From positions 36,905-100,904 of the forward strand of contig SKCR01033429.1 in assembly GCA_019454045.1 (NCBI GenBank): a stretch of 64,000 nucleotides of DNA, in the 5' to 3' direction. The position numbers and the translations under genes were made by a program. Within the stretch, counting starts at the first letter, position 1. Each line of letters begins with the position of its first letter. The notes below the pieces were generated by a model. The model saw only the letters and a program-made list of their open reading frames with translations. It had not been told where the DNA came from and did not search any database. Below are positions 1-12,246 of this stretch, piece by piece. This DNA comes from Zanthoxylum bungeanum (taxonomy: Eukaryota; Streptophyta; Magnoliopsida; Sapindales; Rutaceae).

Positions 1-150
1 AACTAATCATAAGGACTTTTATCATTTATATATTTAAGTAATCAAATTACAAAATGATAAAATGCAATTTCCATTGTCACATAGTTAATTTGTACAAAAA
101 CCACAATGTCTTTTACAAATAGTGACTCTATGGGTCATAATTGTCCAACA
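1..150 (-). repeat. Copia family-1 LTR, terminal fragment at window edge
   Basis: Reverse complement begins TGTTGGACAATTATGACCC, the LTR head shared with elements A, B, D, E and F. It is closest to E at 56001-56135 in the stretch with the TCTTTTACAAATAG motif. On the minus strand the LTR head is the 5' end of an element, so the rest of this element lies left of the window. It ends cleanly at 150, inside the integrase-coding region of element K, so 151-155 (CTCGG) is probably one copy of its target duplication. The other copy is not visible. Confidence 0.85.
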
Positions 151-1825
151 CTCGGTCAAACCTTAGTCACTTAATACTTTTATTAAGCTGGTTTTCTACT
201 TCAGCCTTGAAGTCTTTGAATTTTTCAAAGGCTTTATATTTGTACCGCATAAGGTACACATACCCATATCGCGAATGATCATCGATAAAGGTAATGAAGT
301 AGGAGAATCCACCTCTAGCGGTGACTGACATTGGTCCGCATACATCAGAGTGTATGAGTTCTAATGTCTCCGTTGCACGTTGTCTTTTACCTTTGAAGGG
401 TAATTTGGTCATTTTACCAAGTAAACAAGACTCACAAGTTCCATAAGGTTTATATTTGAAGGGTTTGAAATACCCATCCTTATGTAGCTTAGTTAATCTT
501 GTTTCATTGATATGACCTAAGCGACTGTGCCATAGAAGTGATTCATTGAGATTATTCGAGTTAACGTTGTATGTATTTGAGGTTGAACATTCTTTGTTAG
601 TTTGTAAGACATAGATACCATTATTCAAAATACCATCTACATATTTTATTTCATTGAAATAAATAGAACATTCATTACAACTTATTAGGCAAGAAAAGCC
701 TTTATTACATAAAGAAGAAATTGAAATGATGTTTTTTACTAGATAAGGTACATAAACACAATCTTCTAAGTCTAAAACTAAACCATTCGGCAAAACTAAT
801 GAATAAGTCCCCACGCACAATGCAGCCAGTTTTACTCCATTACCCATGCGTAAGTCAACCTCCCCATGATGGAGTCTCCTACTGTTTCTCAGGCCCTGCA
901 CATTGTTACATAAGTGAGTCCCACAACCGGTGTCAAGCACCCAAGTAGAAGGTTCAAAGTTTTGAGAATACATTTCAATCATATACAACATACCTGAAGC
1001 ATTGGGCTTCTTGGCCTCTTGGGCTTCTATAGCTTCCTTGGATTTCAAGGACCTGCAGTCTTTCTTCCAATGACACTTCTTTCCACAAAAGAAACATTTC
1101 CCCTTTCCCTTTTTCTTCTCCACCTTACCATTGGGCTTTAGGTGATCTGGAGCCTTGGCCTTGCCCTTATTTTTCTTTGGGCCTCGTGGCTTCAGGTCCG
1201 TACCCATAAGCATGACAGAGGTTTTAAGCTCCGGTTTCAAGTCCTTCTCTGCTTGCTTTATCAAATTGTACAATTCTGCTAAAGTAGCTTCTTTATCAGA
1301 CAGATGAAACTGCATAATAAAGTTAGAGAATTATTTTGGTAAGAACTGAAGAATTAGATCGTGACCTATCTCATGATCAATGATGAACCCGAGGTTGGCT
1401 AATTTTTCAATGTTGCCAATCATCTTAAGCACGTGTCCACTAACAGATCCTTCCTTATACCTTGTTTGGAATAAGGCACATGACACTTGGAATCTCACGG
1501 TATGAACGGAAGTTGCATACAACTCCTTCAAGTGAAAGATGATGGTTTGAGCATCCATATCTTCGTGAGCTTTCTGAAGTTCGTCTGACATAGGGCAAAG
1601 CATTATGCAAACTGCTTGCTCATCATCATCAACGTGTTTCTTCCAAGCATCAAATATATCTTGGTCAGTATCTTCTGCTGGTTCAGGGTGAAATAGTCTT
1701 TCAAGAACATAGAAAATATTTTCTTATCGTAAGACAATTTTAAGGTTTCTAAACCAGTCATTGTAGTTGTCCCCTTTGAGCTTATGCTCATCAAGGATGA
1801 AACGAAGTGATACTCTGTTTGCCAT
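151..1825 (-). pseudogene. Copia gag-pol pseudogene (element K): gag, zinc knuckle, protease, GAG-pre-integrase, start of integrase
   Basis: A single frame runs from an ATG at 1823-1825 to the break at 151, interrupted only by in-frame stops at 1724-1726, 1331-1333 and 167-169. In order it shows a copia gag N-terminus (DNYNDWFRNLKIVLR), a UBN2-like gag core, a CCHC zinc knuckle (CFFCGKKCHWKKDC, about 1055-1095), the aspartic protease motif DTGCGTH (about 930), a GAG-pre-integrase HHCC region (LLWHSRLGHI ... CESCLLGK, about 420-545), and the integrase core start (LIHSDVCGP ... FITFIDDHSRYGYVYL). These would process and integrate the element's cDNA. The frame is cut in the integrase by the family-1 element ending at 150, so RT and RNase H, if present, lie left of the window. 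With only three stops, this is one of the least decayed pol regions here, but it cannot give a full polyprotein. Confidence 0.9.
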
Positions 1826-3125
1826 TTGAATGTTTGTGAAATATTTTAACCCACCTGTTAAGAGAAAATGTTAAAATTAGGAATATGTTTTCATTAATGT
1901 TTCATAATAACATGGGCTTTTAATATTATGAAGTTGCTCACACTCAATTGTTTTAAAATTTTAAGCAAATCGCATCAACCCTAATATGATGGATTTCTTG
2001 TGGGCAAGGATCCCATTATCATCATTTCATAACTCCGACTAGGGCCGGTCATTATAAAATACTATAATTAGGTAGGTTCCCAACCAATTTATGATATAAA
2101 TCACAATTCCTTGATCATTGGGTTGGGCAATCAAACATGCCATAGCTTATGCTAGTCCTTGTGGACACCCAATCTTTGCCACTAAGTTATAAGACCACGC
2201 CTAAGGGTCGCTCCTTCTTATGATTCAAAAAAGTCAAACCATTGTCAATAGTACGATTTAGGGAAAAATTGGTATTGGTCAGTCTGGTAAAGCCTAGTCC
2301 TACCAATACGGTTTAAACCCTTTGGGTCTATACTTTACAATGGGAGGCAAATTTTAGACTTAAATTATTATTGAGGATTTTAGCAAGTTTAAGTGAATAA
2401 CTGTCAAATGGATTCCTCCATTGAAAATTCCCCAGAGGGAGGGTGGAGCGAACTCTCTTAAATACCCTTACCTCTTAGGCTCTTATTGCATTGGTGACAA
2501 GAATAAACAATAGATACTCCAAATTAGTCCAACACTTTAAATATGCTTTAAGGTAAGCTTTGAGTAAATGATTATCTAGATGTCTTCACAGCTTTTCCTT
2601 TTGGCTATAAAAAGGTAGTGAGTGAAGGAAGACACCAAATCATTATCTAACTCTAGTAATACCTTTGGTTAAATTAACTTTAGTTTGGAAAGTTTTATTA
2701 ACCCCTTGGTCCCAACCCACTTGTATCTTTTATAATGTCTTTTATTATAAACAAGTGATTTATATTTATTAGCCTTAAAGGTAATAAATCTCTAAGTTCA
2801 TCACGAAATAATTACTTAGCTAAGGGATAAGCATACATAGAATCATCAAGCATATGATTTTTAATATGTTGGAATTATTTTAGGCATTAAATAACATTGA
2901 TTAATATTTAATTATGATATTGCATTTTATTTTATTCAAATAATTTTACTATTCACGTTTTTCTACAGACGCGTGAACTTTAAATGCAATTTTACAATTC
3001 AAATATTAACAAAATCATGCAAAAATTGTGCCAAAAATTAATTTCAGGGTGTTAGCTTTCCCATGAGCTTTTAAACACCCAATTTCGAGTTCAAACGAGT
3101 GAGAACTAATCAAAACAAAACCGAC
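1826..3125 (-). other. Untranslated leader of copia element K, with a segment shared with gypsy element C
   Basis: This lies between the primer binding site and the gag ATG of K, the position of a retrotransposon 5' leader. No coding frame is seen. Bases about 2390-2640, read on the minus strand, align along most of their length with the sense strand of the leader of element C at 22866-23085. Shared blocks include GTGTCTTCCTTCACTCACTA, AAAAGCTGTGAAG, ATAAGAGCCTAAG and CTCCACCCTCCCTCTGGGGA. The rest of the leader holds nothing I recognise. Confidence 0.7.
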
Positions 3126-3137
3126 GCGCTGATACCA
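3126..3137 (-). other. Primer binding site of element K (initiator tRNA-Met type)
   Basis: On the minus strand this reads TGGTATCAGCGC, close to the usual plant copia site TGGTATCAGAGC that pairs with the 3' end of initiator tRNA-Met. It lies one base inside the LTR end at 3139, which fixes the LTR boundary and the minus-strand orientation of K. Confidence 0.8.
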
Positions 3138-3138
3138 C

Positions 3139-4459
3139 TATTGGGAAGCGGCCGCGAGTGCGCAGCGGAAAATTAAAATTATTATGCCGCTTTCCATTTG
3201 CCCAAGACCCATTTGTTTTTATTATTCTACAAGCCTAGACATGTTACTATATATTCTAAGCAAAAAACTCATAAAAAATGCAAAGAACATAAACCTAAAC
3301 ATGCTAACTATCATAAGAACTCTAAATAAAATAAAGAAAGAAAAAGACTTACTTGAACCGTAGACTCCTCCAGTCCTCCCTCCAATCTACAAGCTTTTCT
3401 CAAACTCAACAAACTCTTCCACGTTCCAAAGAGCCACCCAAGTGTGTGGCCTCCAAAGATGCACACACCAAAGGCAAAAATCAACATCAAGACTACGCCT
3501 TGAGTGCACGGGTATTTTGCCATTGGTGCTAGCCTAGGCAAATACCTCAAAACTTTTAACTCGAGGTTCCTCTAGTCAATTAGACTTAAGGATCCTCAAA
3601 ATAAGTGGCTTACACTTAAAATTTAGAGTTGCTCACTTATATAAACCCAAGAAATGAAAGGTTTGGTGTAAAAAATTGTGAAGAATTCTTTGGGTTTATA
3701 TAGTGCTCCAAAGACAACAAAATTAATTAACAATCTGATGTGGGATAAAAACTAATTTAATCTTAGCCATTGGATCTTAATTTAGTGGTTTAATGAGATT
3801 ATAAAACCCTAATAAGAGTTTGGGCCGAATTGGAATTCAAAACAAATAACAAATTTTTTTTACTATTCATATTACTTTTCACATGAATAGTATTTTTTTT
3901 ATTCCAATTCCCAAAGTGCCCCCATCGTCATTCACCAATCCCTAAGCCACTATGGAACCTCATAAATGATCTGTTCAATAATTAAACACATTGAGCCATT
4001 TATGAACAATTCCTACAGCAATCATATATGCTGTTATATTTGTACTGTGTACTGTTAACCATTGATTTCGACTTTGTTGTGTGTGACCTTTTGGGTTCCC
4101 CTCAAGTTTGACATGAAATGAATCGTGATAATTTAACAGAACATAAATTATCCTCCGATCATATGGTCGTTCGATTTCAATGACCAAGGTTGACATCTAG
4201 CAACATGCCAAGGCCCCCAAATGAGAAGGAAAAATATATAAAACCATTATGTATGCGATTTACATATGATGCATCCATGTGATACACCAAGCGGACAGAT
4301 CTCCGCTAGTAGCCTATGAGATCAGCGACCCCACTTAAGGGCAGATCATATCATCATGCTAGTTTTTCCGCTTTGTGAACGCCCAGATTATTCACAAAAC
4401 TATGACTAGGAATATTTAAGAGTAATGATTCTCATAAGGCGTGGAAGCCATTGTCTTAT
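3139..4459 (-). repeat. 5' LTR of copia element K, broken at its outer end
   Basis: The LTR tail starts at 3139; on the minus strand it reads ...CTTCCCAATA beside the primer site. The sequence resembles other plant copia LTRs of the same broad clade, with the GGAAGCGGCCGC...CAGCGGAAAA stretch next to the primer site. It is 1.3 kb long here and lacks a recognisable outer TG end. It stops at 4459, where the family-1 LTR head of element B begins, so B inserted into it or a deletion joined them. The five bases before B are CTTAT. Confidence 0.7.
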
Positions 4460-4525
4460 TGTTGGACAATTATGACCCATAGCATCACTATTTTTTCAGA
4501 ACATGGTGTTGTTGTACAAATTAAC

Positions 4526-6579
4526 TGTTGGACAATTATGACAGATAGCGTCACTATTTGTACAGATCACGGTGTTGTTGTACAAATTAACTATGTGACA
4601 AAGGAGATTGCACTCTTATCATTTGTGATTAGATCACCAAGATATATAAATGATGAGAGGTCCTTATGATTTGTTCCTGGATTGAGAATGATATGAGACA
4701 GTATCAATCCACGAAGGATAAATCATTAAATATCCCTAGTCAGAGCATTATCGAGATTGGACATCGATGAATGCGTAAAAGACTAGTATTACACTTGTGC
4801 GCGTTGTGAGGGCACAACGGCATAGTTCTCATATATTTGGGTATAGGATACTCATGCAAGTGTAATAGGAGGTTGTGTTTCACCGATGGTACGGGAAACA
4901 GCTTCGCTCTGGATAGACCCCATCGGAATTCCATTGGTAGTATGACTACGTGTCTATGGAAGTCCGAAATCAGGGTAGGTGTATTTGGTCTTAACCTGAG
5001 ACTTACACCGCTAATGCATACGACAATCAATATACTTTGGTTGAGGTCGTCCAGGGCTTTAACCAATTTCTGTGTACGCCAATTCTGGGTATATCGAGAA
5101 TCGTAGTATGTTGGGTGTTATGTCAAGACGAAAGTGTCACTCCAGTCATATGGAGTTGATGATCGCGCATGGATACAGAACTGGTTCTCTATAAAGGTTA
5201 CAACCGTCAGGATAATATGACTTGGTCATGATTATCTGATTATAAAAAGACTAGTTGCTCGTTATCCGATATATGCATAGTACGGGGCAGACACTGTACC
5301 AACCCAGGCCTTGAATGTGATCATCTGATATTGGACAGAAATACGCAATACTACGGTATACTACGCTTGATATAGATCCTTATTCATGTAAGGATATTTC
5401 CGGAGAATTGGGTAGGCATGGCGCTTTGCTAGAGGCCAACCTTGTCTTGTAAATCGGTAAAACGTAGTACTTTGTACTTACGTGTTCGGATAGTCCGACG
5501 ACCGTATTTACTGCCAACATATCCGGGGATCTCATGGGTCGCTTCCCAAAGATTCACCGATGACGTATGACTCGCACTTTTAATTAATCTGGGATTAATT
5601 AGATGAGAGAGAAAATTAATATGGGTTTAATTGCGAAGATATTTTATCTGGGATAAATATCGATAAAGCGAGAGAACGATTAATTTGCAATTAATCGGTA
5701 AATTAATATAATCGATATATTAAACGAAATTGGATTTCGACGCGGAATTAAAATTAGATTTTAATTCAGGCGAACGAATTAATTTAGAATTAATTCGTTA
5801 GCGACATGAATAGTAATTATGCTTGGCATGATTATTTAATTAAATTAGATTTAATAACAAAGAAACGGAAAGTTCGTTAATTTGGAATTAGCGAACCCGA
5901 GCCCGAGATTATTTATGAGCACATTCGCATTTCGAATTCGAGTGCGGCAAATTAAATCAAGCATCAAATCGCTAGTCGCAACTAGCGTCACATCATTCGT
6001 CAATCAAGTGATGGATGTCTTTCACTTTGAGTGATTGACGCCAGTCACTATTTACTGAGTGATAGATTGATGGCAAGTTGATGTGTGTGGTAAGCATTAA
6101 ATGGCTTGGTTTTGGAGGGAAAAATTGGTGTATATGTTTTTTGGAAAATCATTTACCAATTTTAACTTAACAAACACATCTCTCTCTCTCTTTATTTTCT
6201 TCCTCATCTCACGCATTTCTTCTTCTTGGTGGGCAGTGAACTGCCGAGTGGATTGAAGAAATAGGGAAGCAAGTTCGATGGTTTTGTGGCAAAATCATCG
6301 AGAGCTAGCACACCGAGATCAATGCGAAGGTGATAGGGAAGTTCACCCATGAGCCGGGAACTATTCGACGAAGCTTGGATCTCGAAGATGATTTTCCAAT
6401 TGCGCCAAACCAGTGAGCAGGGCTGCTCACTGCCGAGTAGTGAAATGAGGCAGTAAGTTCATTTTTATTGCCTCCGCGTCGCTCAACCGATCGATGTGAT
6501 TATTCCGCGACTTTCTCGATTTGTATTCGCACTTGTTTCATGTTTATTATTCGATCCTATGGACCTAGAAAGTCCAACA
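4526..6579 (+). repeat. 5' LTR of element A
   Basis: Starts TGTTGGACAATTATGACAG and ends GGACCTAGAAAGTCCAACA. It carries the family-1 head and the ATTAATCTGGGATTAAT motif region near 5580-5660. A CT-rich run (6178-6192) lies near the probable leader start. Reading frames in it recur in other LTR copies in inconsistent frames and are not taken as coding. Confidence 0.93.
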
Positions 6580-8892
6580 ATGGTATCATAGCGAGTAAAA
6601 GCATGAAATACGACATAGGGATAAAATTTGGGTAAAAATGTGTTTGAGCATGATTTGTGAAATTGGATGAATGAGTATGTTTAAATATGTTTTTATTGAT
6701 GATTGATTTGATCAGTTTGAAGAAATTTTGTTTGGAACAAATTTCCCCAATTTTGAGCTTGGCCGAGAATATGCCATTTGTGTTCTTGGTGAATTTTTGG
6801 TTTTTTGATTCATTGGATGTGTTAGAAATCATTTGGGGATATTGATTTAATGTTTAATTTGATTCAATTGGATTGGATTTGAAATTTGGCATAATAATTC
6901 CCCTTGGCCGAGAGTTAAAGCATGATAAATGGGTTTGATTTTTGATCAAAAATATGTTGGACATGTTTTGTGGTTAATGAGCATGATTAGTTGTTTTAAT
7001 TGATGTTTTTGAAATGTTAATTGGGTAATTAATTGTGTTAATGCACTTTGGTAATTAAATTATGAAATTGGGTTTTTGTGATTTAATTAATTGGTCCTAT
7101 TTTGTGAAATTGGGCTTGAATGTTGTTATTGGGCTTAATGGGCTTTGTTGTACAAAGTTGGGTTAAGGCAAATTGGATTGGATCCAGTTGACTTAAGGGG
7201 CCTTTGTAATTTAATTGGGCCTAATGAGCCAAAATTAATTTAAAGGCTTATGGGTAATTCCCGGATTGGACTTTGGTTATCGGTTTGACCCGAGTTGACC
7301 AAAAGTCCACGCCTTAAAAAATTAATTAAAAGCCCATTGGACTTTAATTAAATTGACGTTGGACGTTAATCGGGCTTTGATACCCGTAGCGATTAAATTT
7401 AGAATTTAAGTCGTAAAAGGTTTATAAATAAAGTGTGTGATATTTAATTTGGAATTAAATAAGCGAATTAGAATTAAATGCATGTTAAATTAGATTTAAT
7501 GTTGTAGTTTAATTTAATTCGAGAATTCGTACTTTGAGTATTTATTCACAAAATGAGTTTGACTCGAACAAAATCAAATCGTTGTTTGAACATTGGATGA
7601 TCACTAATTATCAGATTAATTAATTTGATTAGATTGATTGATAACATGCTTGTGTGAATACATGGTTGTGATGCATGAATAATGTATATCGGATGGATAT
7701 TAGATGGGTGGGACAATTTTAGAAATTGTGTAATAAATTTGATTTATTAATTGGACCTGCGTGTCCAGCCTTATCACCTCATATTCTTTGTATTCTCTTC
7801 TCACCTATTCCTCTCAATGTAAATGAGGTTTCTTTAGAAGTGTAGTGTAACGGGTAGAAGAAATATTTGTGCTAGCAGGAGAGAGAGAGGGAGATATTTG
7901 ATCTAGGATCAATTGTGTAAAGTATCCATCTGTATATCATTATTACTTTTCATATACGCTTTATTATGTGTTTAGAATGCATGTTTAAGGGTGTATGATG
8001 ATGAGACCTTAATAAAGATAATAAATTGGTTGCCAACTTGCCAGCGAAAAACCCTCGCTAAAAATTAAGCGCTTTTCCTTACATTGAGTGATTCTCACTC
8101 AAGATCTAAGACGGCATTGGCTTGTTGGCCAAAGTCAAGGCCTTTGTCTGTCGAAGATGTGTTTGAATCACGAGAGCTTTGTTACATGTCAGTGTCTTGT
8201 CCAAGTTGTGGTTTGTTGGCAAAAGTCAAGACCCATTCTTGTCCATCGACATTGATTACGAAGCTTTCCATTGTCAATGGGTCGCGCTTAACTGGGATCA
8301 CTAAGTTTGTTGTGCCAAAGCCAAGGCTTATTTGATTCAGAGGAAAAAGGTTAGGTAATACATTGGATGTATTGGCATATATAAGATATATGTTTAGGAC
8401 TTGGATGTCCGCCTACCGGATCTAGGAATTGGATTGGATCCAATCGATCTTAGAGATCTACCTAGTTAATTATCATATAATTTGTTGGCCAAAGTCAAGA
8501 TTGTGTGATATTTAACGGGATCCTAGCCCACTAGGAAACACGGTTTCCCGAGTACTCAACAGAGGGTTAGAGGCTCACCGAAAAATAGTGGGAGGCAAGA
8601 ATTGAATTTGCAATATTCGTTAAATTACTCGCCATACGCGCTCAAACAATATCACTCATCAAAACGAATTAAATGTTAGTTGGACTAATACTTAAATTGT
8701 TGTTTTATAAATAGTTGGACTATATATTCAAACTATTCATTTATAGTTGATTTTATAATTGGATTATAGTAATCAATATAATTGATTTTAATCTATTAAA
8801 TTATATTTGATTAAATAGTTGGACTATTGTAATCAATATAATAAATAGTACCTAAATCGTTGATTAAATAGTTGAACTATTGAAATCAAGAT
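6580..8892 (+). other. Primer site and 2.3-kb leader of element A
   Basis: TGGTATCATAGCG at 6581 is the initiator-tRNA-Met-type primer site. The leader is long and non-coding and is shared with B, D, E and F. It contains a conserved short hairpin TTGGACCTGCGTGTCCAG (7750-7767, stem TGGAC/GTCCA) and four copies of a motif like TTGTTGGCCAAAGTCAAG, at about 8122, 8207, 8307 and 8482. Two of these copies keep the palindrome TTGGCCAA (8125-8132 and 8485-8492). Confidence 0.75.
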
Positions 8893-11800
8893 ATAAAGTT
8901 GAAAGATTGACGTTTAATACATAATCCTAGGGAAAATGTTTTAAATGGTTTAATTTTCAAATTGGGAATAATTTTCAGGATGGTCCTGGAAAATTACTAA
9001 GTTATCTTAGTTTAAAAAAATATATATATTAGGCCTAAGCTCGGAGTTAAGCAAACAGTAGAGCATAATCTTTGGAAGATTATGTAATGATAACTTAAGT
9101 GCTTAATCCATTAAGCTTGTCGCGGTAGATTCCTTAATTTCTGAATCAGAACTAAGGATTAGATCCTTAAAGTATGATAAAGAAATTGAAGGATCTTCAT
9201 AAATCTATGTTTAGATTTTAGAAGTACTAAAATTGCAATATATAATTCTTGGAGAATTAATGACTATTCTCAAGGAGATAAAGTCAAAACTTTGCAATTA
9301 GGCAAGTGGCGCAAGGCGCACCTTACTTCGATATTCTAAAAACCCATGGCTTGGCCAAAGGCTTCTGGAATGTTGAAAAGTGCAAAGGCAAAATCATTAT
9401 AATCTTCTGGGAAGATAAAGGACATATCCCAAAATGTTTGTTGGATGTGGCAAACGGGATCGCGGAAGCGTGACTACCGTTTGGACAAAGCAGACATGAA
9501 GGAATTGAAGAACGAGTAAGGCTCTGACTTCAAATATGTTTGTCAAAATTATGTTCACTATTAGTATTAAAATTAGATTTTAAATACTAAGTGTGATACA
9601 TAAAATATATATACTGATGTTCAGAATCTGCTATGAGCAGGATTAGGAAACTGTTATAATGTAACTAGTTTGACTAGATACATTATCTTTATATCAGTGT
9701 TTTACCTGCTGCGGGTGAACCTTTATATTCTAGAACATTAAAGTGTTTCATTATATAAAGTTGATATTAAGATAAACACATTAGATGTGAAATAACAGAA
9801 TTTATATTTTGAATATAAATAAATCTCAAACGTATATAATGACAAACAAATAGCTCGAACTGATTTGATCAGAAGAAACATATTGTGGCATTGTTGTCTG
9901 GGACACAACTAAAACGAGAATCGTATATCCACACTTTTGAAGAGTGGGTACTAGGACTGATTTGATCCCAATCAAATAAAGTATACGAATCTAGTTTATT
10001 GGACAAAGTGCCTGAAACACTATTTACTTGGTAAAAGTGTAAATGTCACCGATCTGTTAGCCCTAGTTCATAGTGAAGCAAGTGGGCCCATGTCTAGCTA
10101 GGCTAGATGTGGATATGAATATTTCGTGACCTTTACGGATGTGGCATCGCGTTGTGGTTATGTGTTTCTTTTGAAGAACACAAATCGGAAACTTTACAAG
10201 TTTCGACGCGAAATAGACAAGCAGATCGGCTATAGTATTATACCGTCACGGTAAGACCGTAATGGAAAATACTGAATCAATAAGTTTCTAATATATATTT
10301 GAAAGAGTATAGTATTCTTTCAACGAGGACTCCTCCCGGAACACGTCACATTGACGGTGTGTCCGAACCGAGTAACAGAATTTTGTTGGACTTGATAAGG
10401 TTAATCATGAGTCGCTCTGAGCTACCATTTCCTTCAACGGATAATCATTAACAGTGCAAGAACTTATTTAGAATAAGGTTCCATAATAATCAGTTTGACA
10501 GATTTCATATTAGATATGAACGGGAAAGAAACCGGGTTTCACATTCCTGTATATTTGGGTATGCTAGGCATATGTTTGGATGATACCAAACTAAAAGACA
10601 AATTGGATAAGTGCCAATTGTAGGTTATCCTAGGGATACCATAAGTATTGTACTTATACATCTCACCTGAGAACAATTAGATTGTTGCTCACCATGCGGT
10701 TTTCCTAAGAGGAATACCGATATGCAGTGGTAAGTGGGAGGATAGTAAAACTCGATGAAAATCAGAGTAATACTATTCTAGACACGGACTCCTAATCGAA
10801 CAGAAATAGTTCATCAATGATGAAATTATACCAGTAATCTTCGAATACACAGGAACCACGTATGTCGGAGAGAGTCAGAAAATAAAATGGGGTATGGGTT
10901 TCTGATCTCACCTCTTAAAAATGTCTATCTTATTGAGGTATACCAACTGACTACGGATAAGGAAGTGATACAAGGTATCGACTCCCTATTATGACAAAGT
11001 GTCATGAGTCCGAAATGCATTCCATGTATATCTACCAAGTTTTGATACTAGTTGATGTACCGCAAGGCATTGTGCCTATTGGTACTTATAGTCTTTAAAG
11101 AAGACGTACATGGATGGCAACGTACCAACATATAAAGCTAGGCTTTTAGCAAAAAGGTATCGTTATCAACATTGTGTTGATTACGATTCAACCTTTTAAC
11201 AGTTGCCACGGCAAATCCATTTGGATAATGCTTGCTAATGCTGCATGTTTCATAGATGAAATATGTCAGCTTAACTAGAAAATCGCTTTCCTGAAAAGGA
11301 AACCTTTTGGAGAATGTTTACAACATCCTGTCGATTTTGTCATACATTAACTAGCAAACAAGGTTTGCGGGTTATTCGATCCATGTTTGGATTGAAGCAA
11401 GCATAGGTTCTTGGAATTACCGTTTTGATGTAATCATAAAAGTTTATAATTTAATTCAAAACGGAAATGATTCTTGTGTATAAAGAGGTTAGTGGGAGTG
11501 CACTGATAGTGGTTGTCCTAAATAAATAATGATAATAATATTTCATTTCTTGGAAATGATATTCCTAATAAATAATCGGCGAAAGCTTGGCTTTCGAGAA
11601 ACTCTCCGAGAAACCGTACATTGAAAAATGTACGTAACTTGGTGTCTCATATGCTTTGAGCATATGATTCACAATCAGGCCGATCCAAGTGATAGTCACT
11701 GGATTGATGTTAAGAATATCCGTTAGTTTCTTAGAGAACTAAGGATGCTGTCTTAAACTATGGAGATGGAGAACTTGAAGTGATTGAGATCACTGTTGCA

Positions 11801-12230
11801 AGTTTCCTAACCGATAAAGACGACTGAAAGTCGCAAACGGTATAATACAGTTTGAATAACGGTACAGTGAGCTGGAAATCTTCTAAGCAAGATATTGTTA
11901 CCGAATAAACAACAAATGCGGGTTATTGCTGCAGCTGAGGCGGCAATAGAAGCCATTTGGGTCGATAATAAATCTAATTAGATTAGATATAATTCTGTTA
12001 GCGGCTGAGCTAGGCTTGGGCACAGGCTAAAGAATTAATGGTCTCATCAACGATCCAGATATATACTTCGATATTCATCTGATTCGTTCATTTCATACAT
12101 CGTGGCGATGTGATGATCGAATAAATCACGTCATACGATAATCATGCAAATCCACTGACGAAAGTCGTTTCTCAGCAATTTGAGCCAACCGTACATAGTT
12201 CGGGTGTCAAGCACTGGAGTGACTGGCTAT
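8893..12230 (+). pseudogene. Degenerate copia gag-pol of element A
   Basis: Similarity to the family gag-pol (compare E) runs from gag near 8893 through a decayed zinc knuckle near 9440-9500, integrase about 10070-10210, the integrase-RT linker about 10860-11040, RT about 11100-11540, and RNase H about 11850-11960. No long frame remains. Visible lesions include integrase Gln to stop (TAG at 10099-10101), loss of the first catalytic Asp of RT (the MDVKTTF region reads LN-stop-KIAF, about 11265-11290), a 4-bp deletion at 11316-11324 relative to E, and loss of the YVDD motif (about 11516-11540 reads as stops). The first three and the YVDD loss are also present, in whole or part, in element D. 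Confidence 0.88.
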
Positions 12231-12235
12231 AGGCC

Positions 12236-12246
12236 AAGTGGGAGAT
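12236..12246 (+). other. Polypurine tract of element A
   Basis: AAGTGGGAGAT directly precedes the 3' LTR. The same tract, as its reverse complement ATCTCCCACTT, lies beside the 3' LTR of D at 20444. This tract primes plus-strand cDNA synthesis and fixes the plus orientation of A. Confidence 0.85.

Noticed and set aside
4740..5066. Recurrent short frames in the copia LTRs (also near 12573, 19936, 40488, 55450)
   Set aside because: Frames differ between LTR copies and occur on both strands. LTRs of this type do not encode proteins, so these are chance openings in shared non-coding sequence.
8084..8335. 83-codon frame in the leader of A with cysteine-rich product
   Set aside because: It covers the TTGGCCAAAGTC motifs and is not kept open in the leaders of B, D, E or F.
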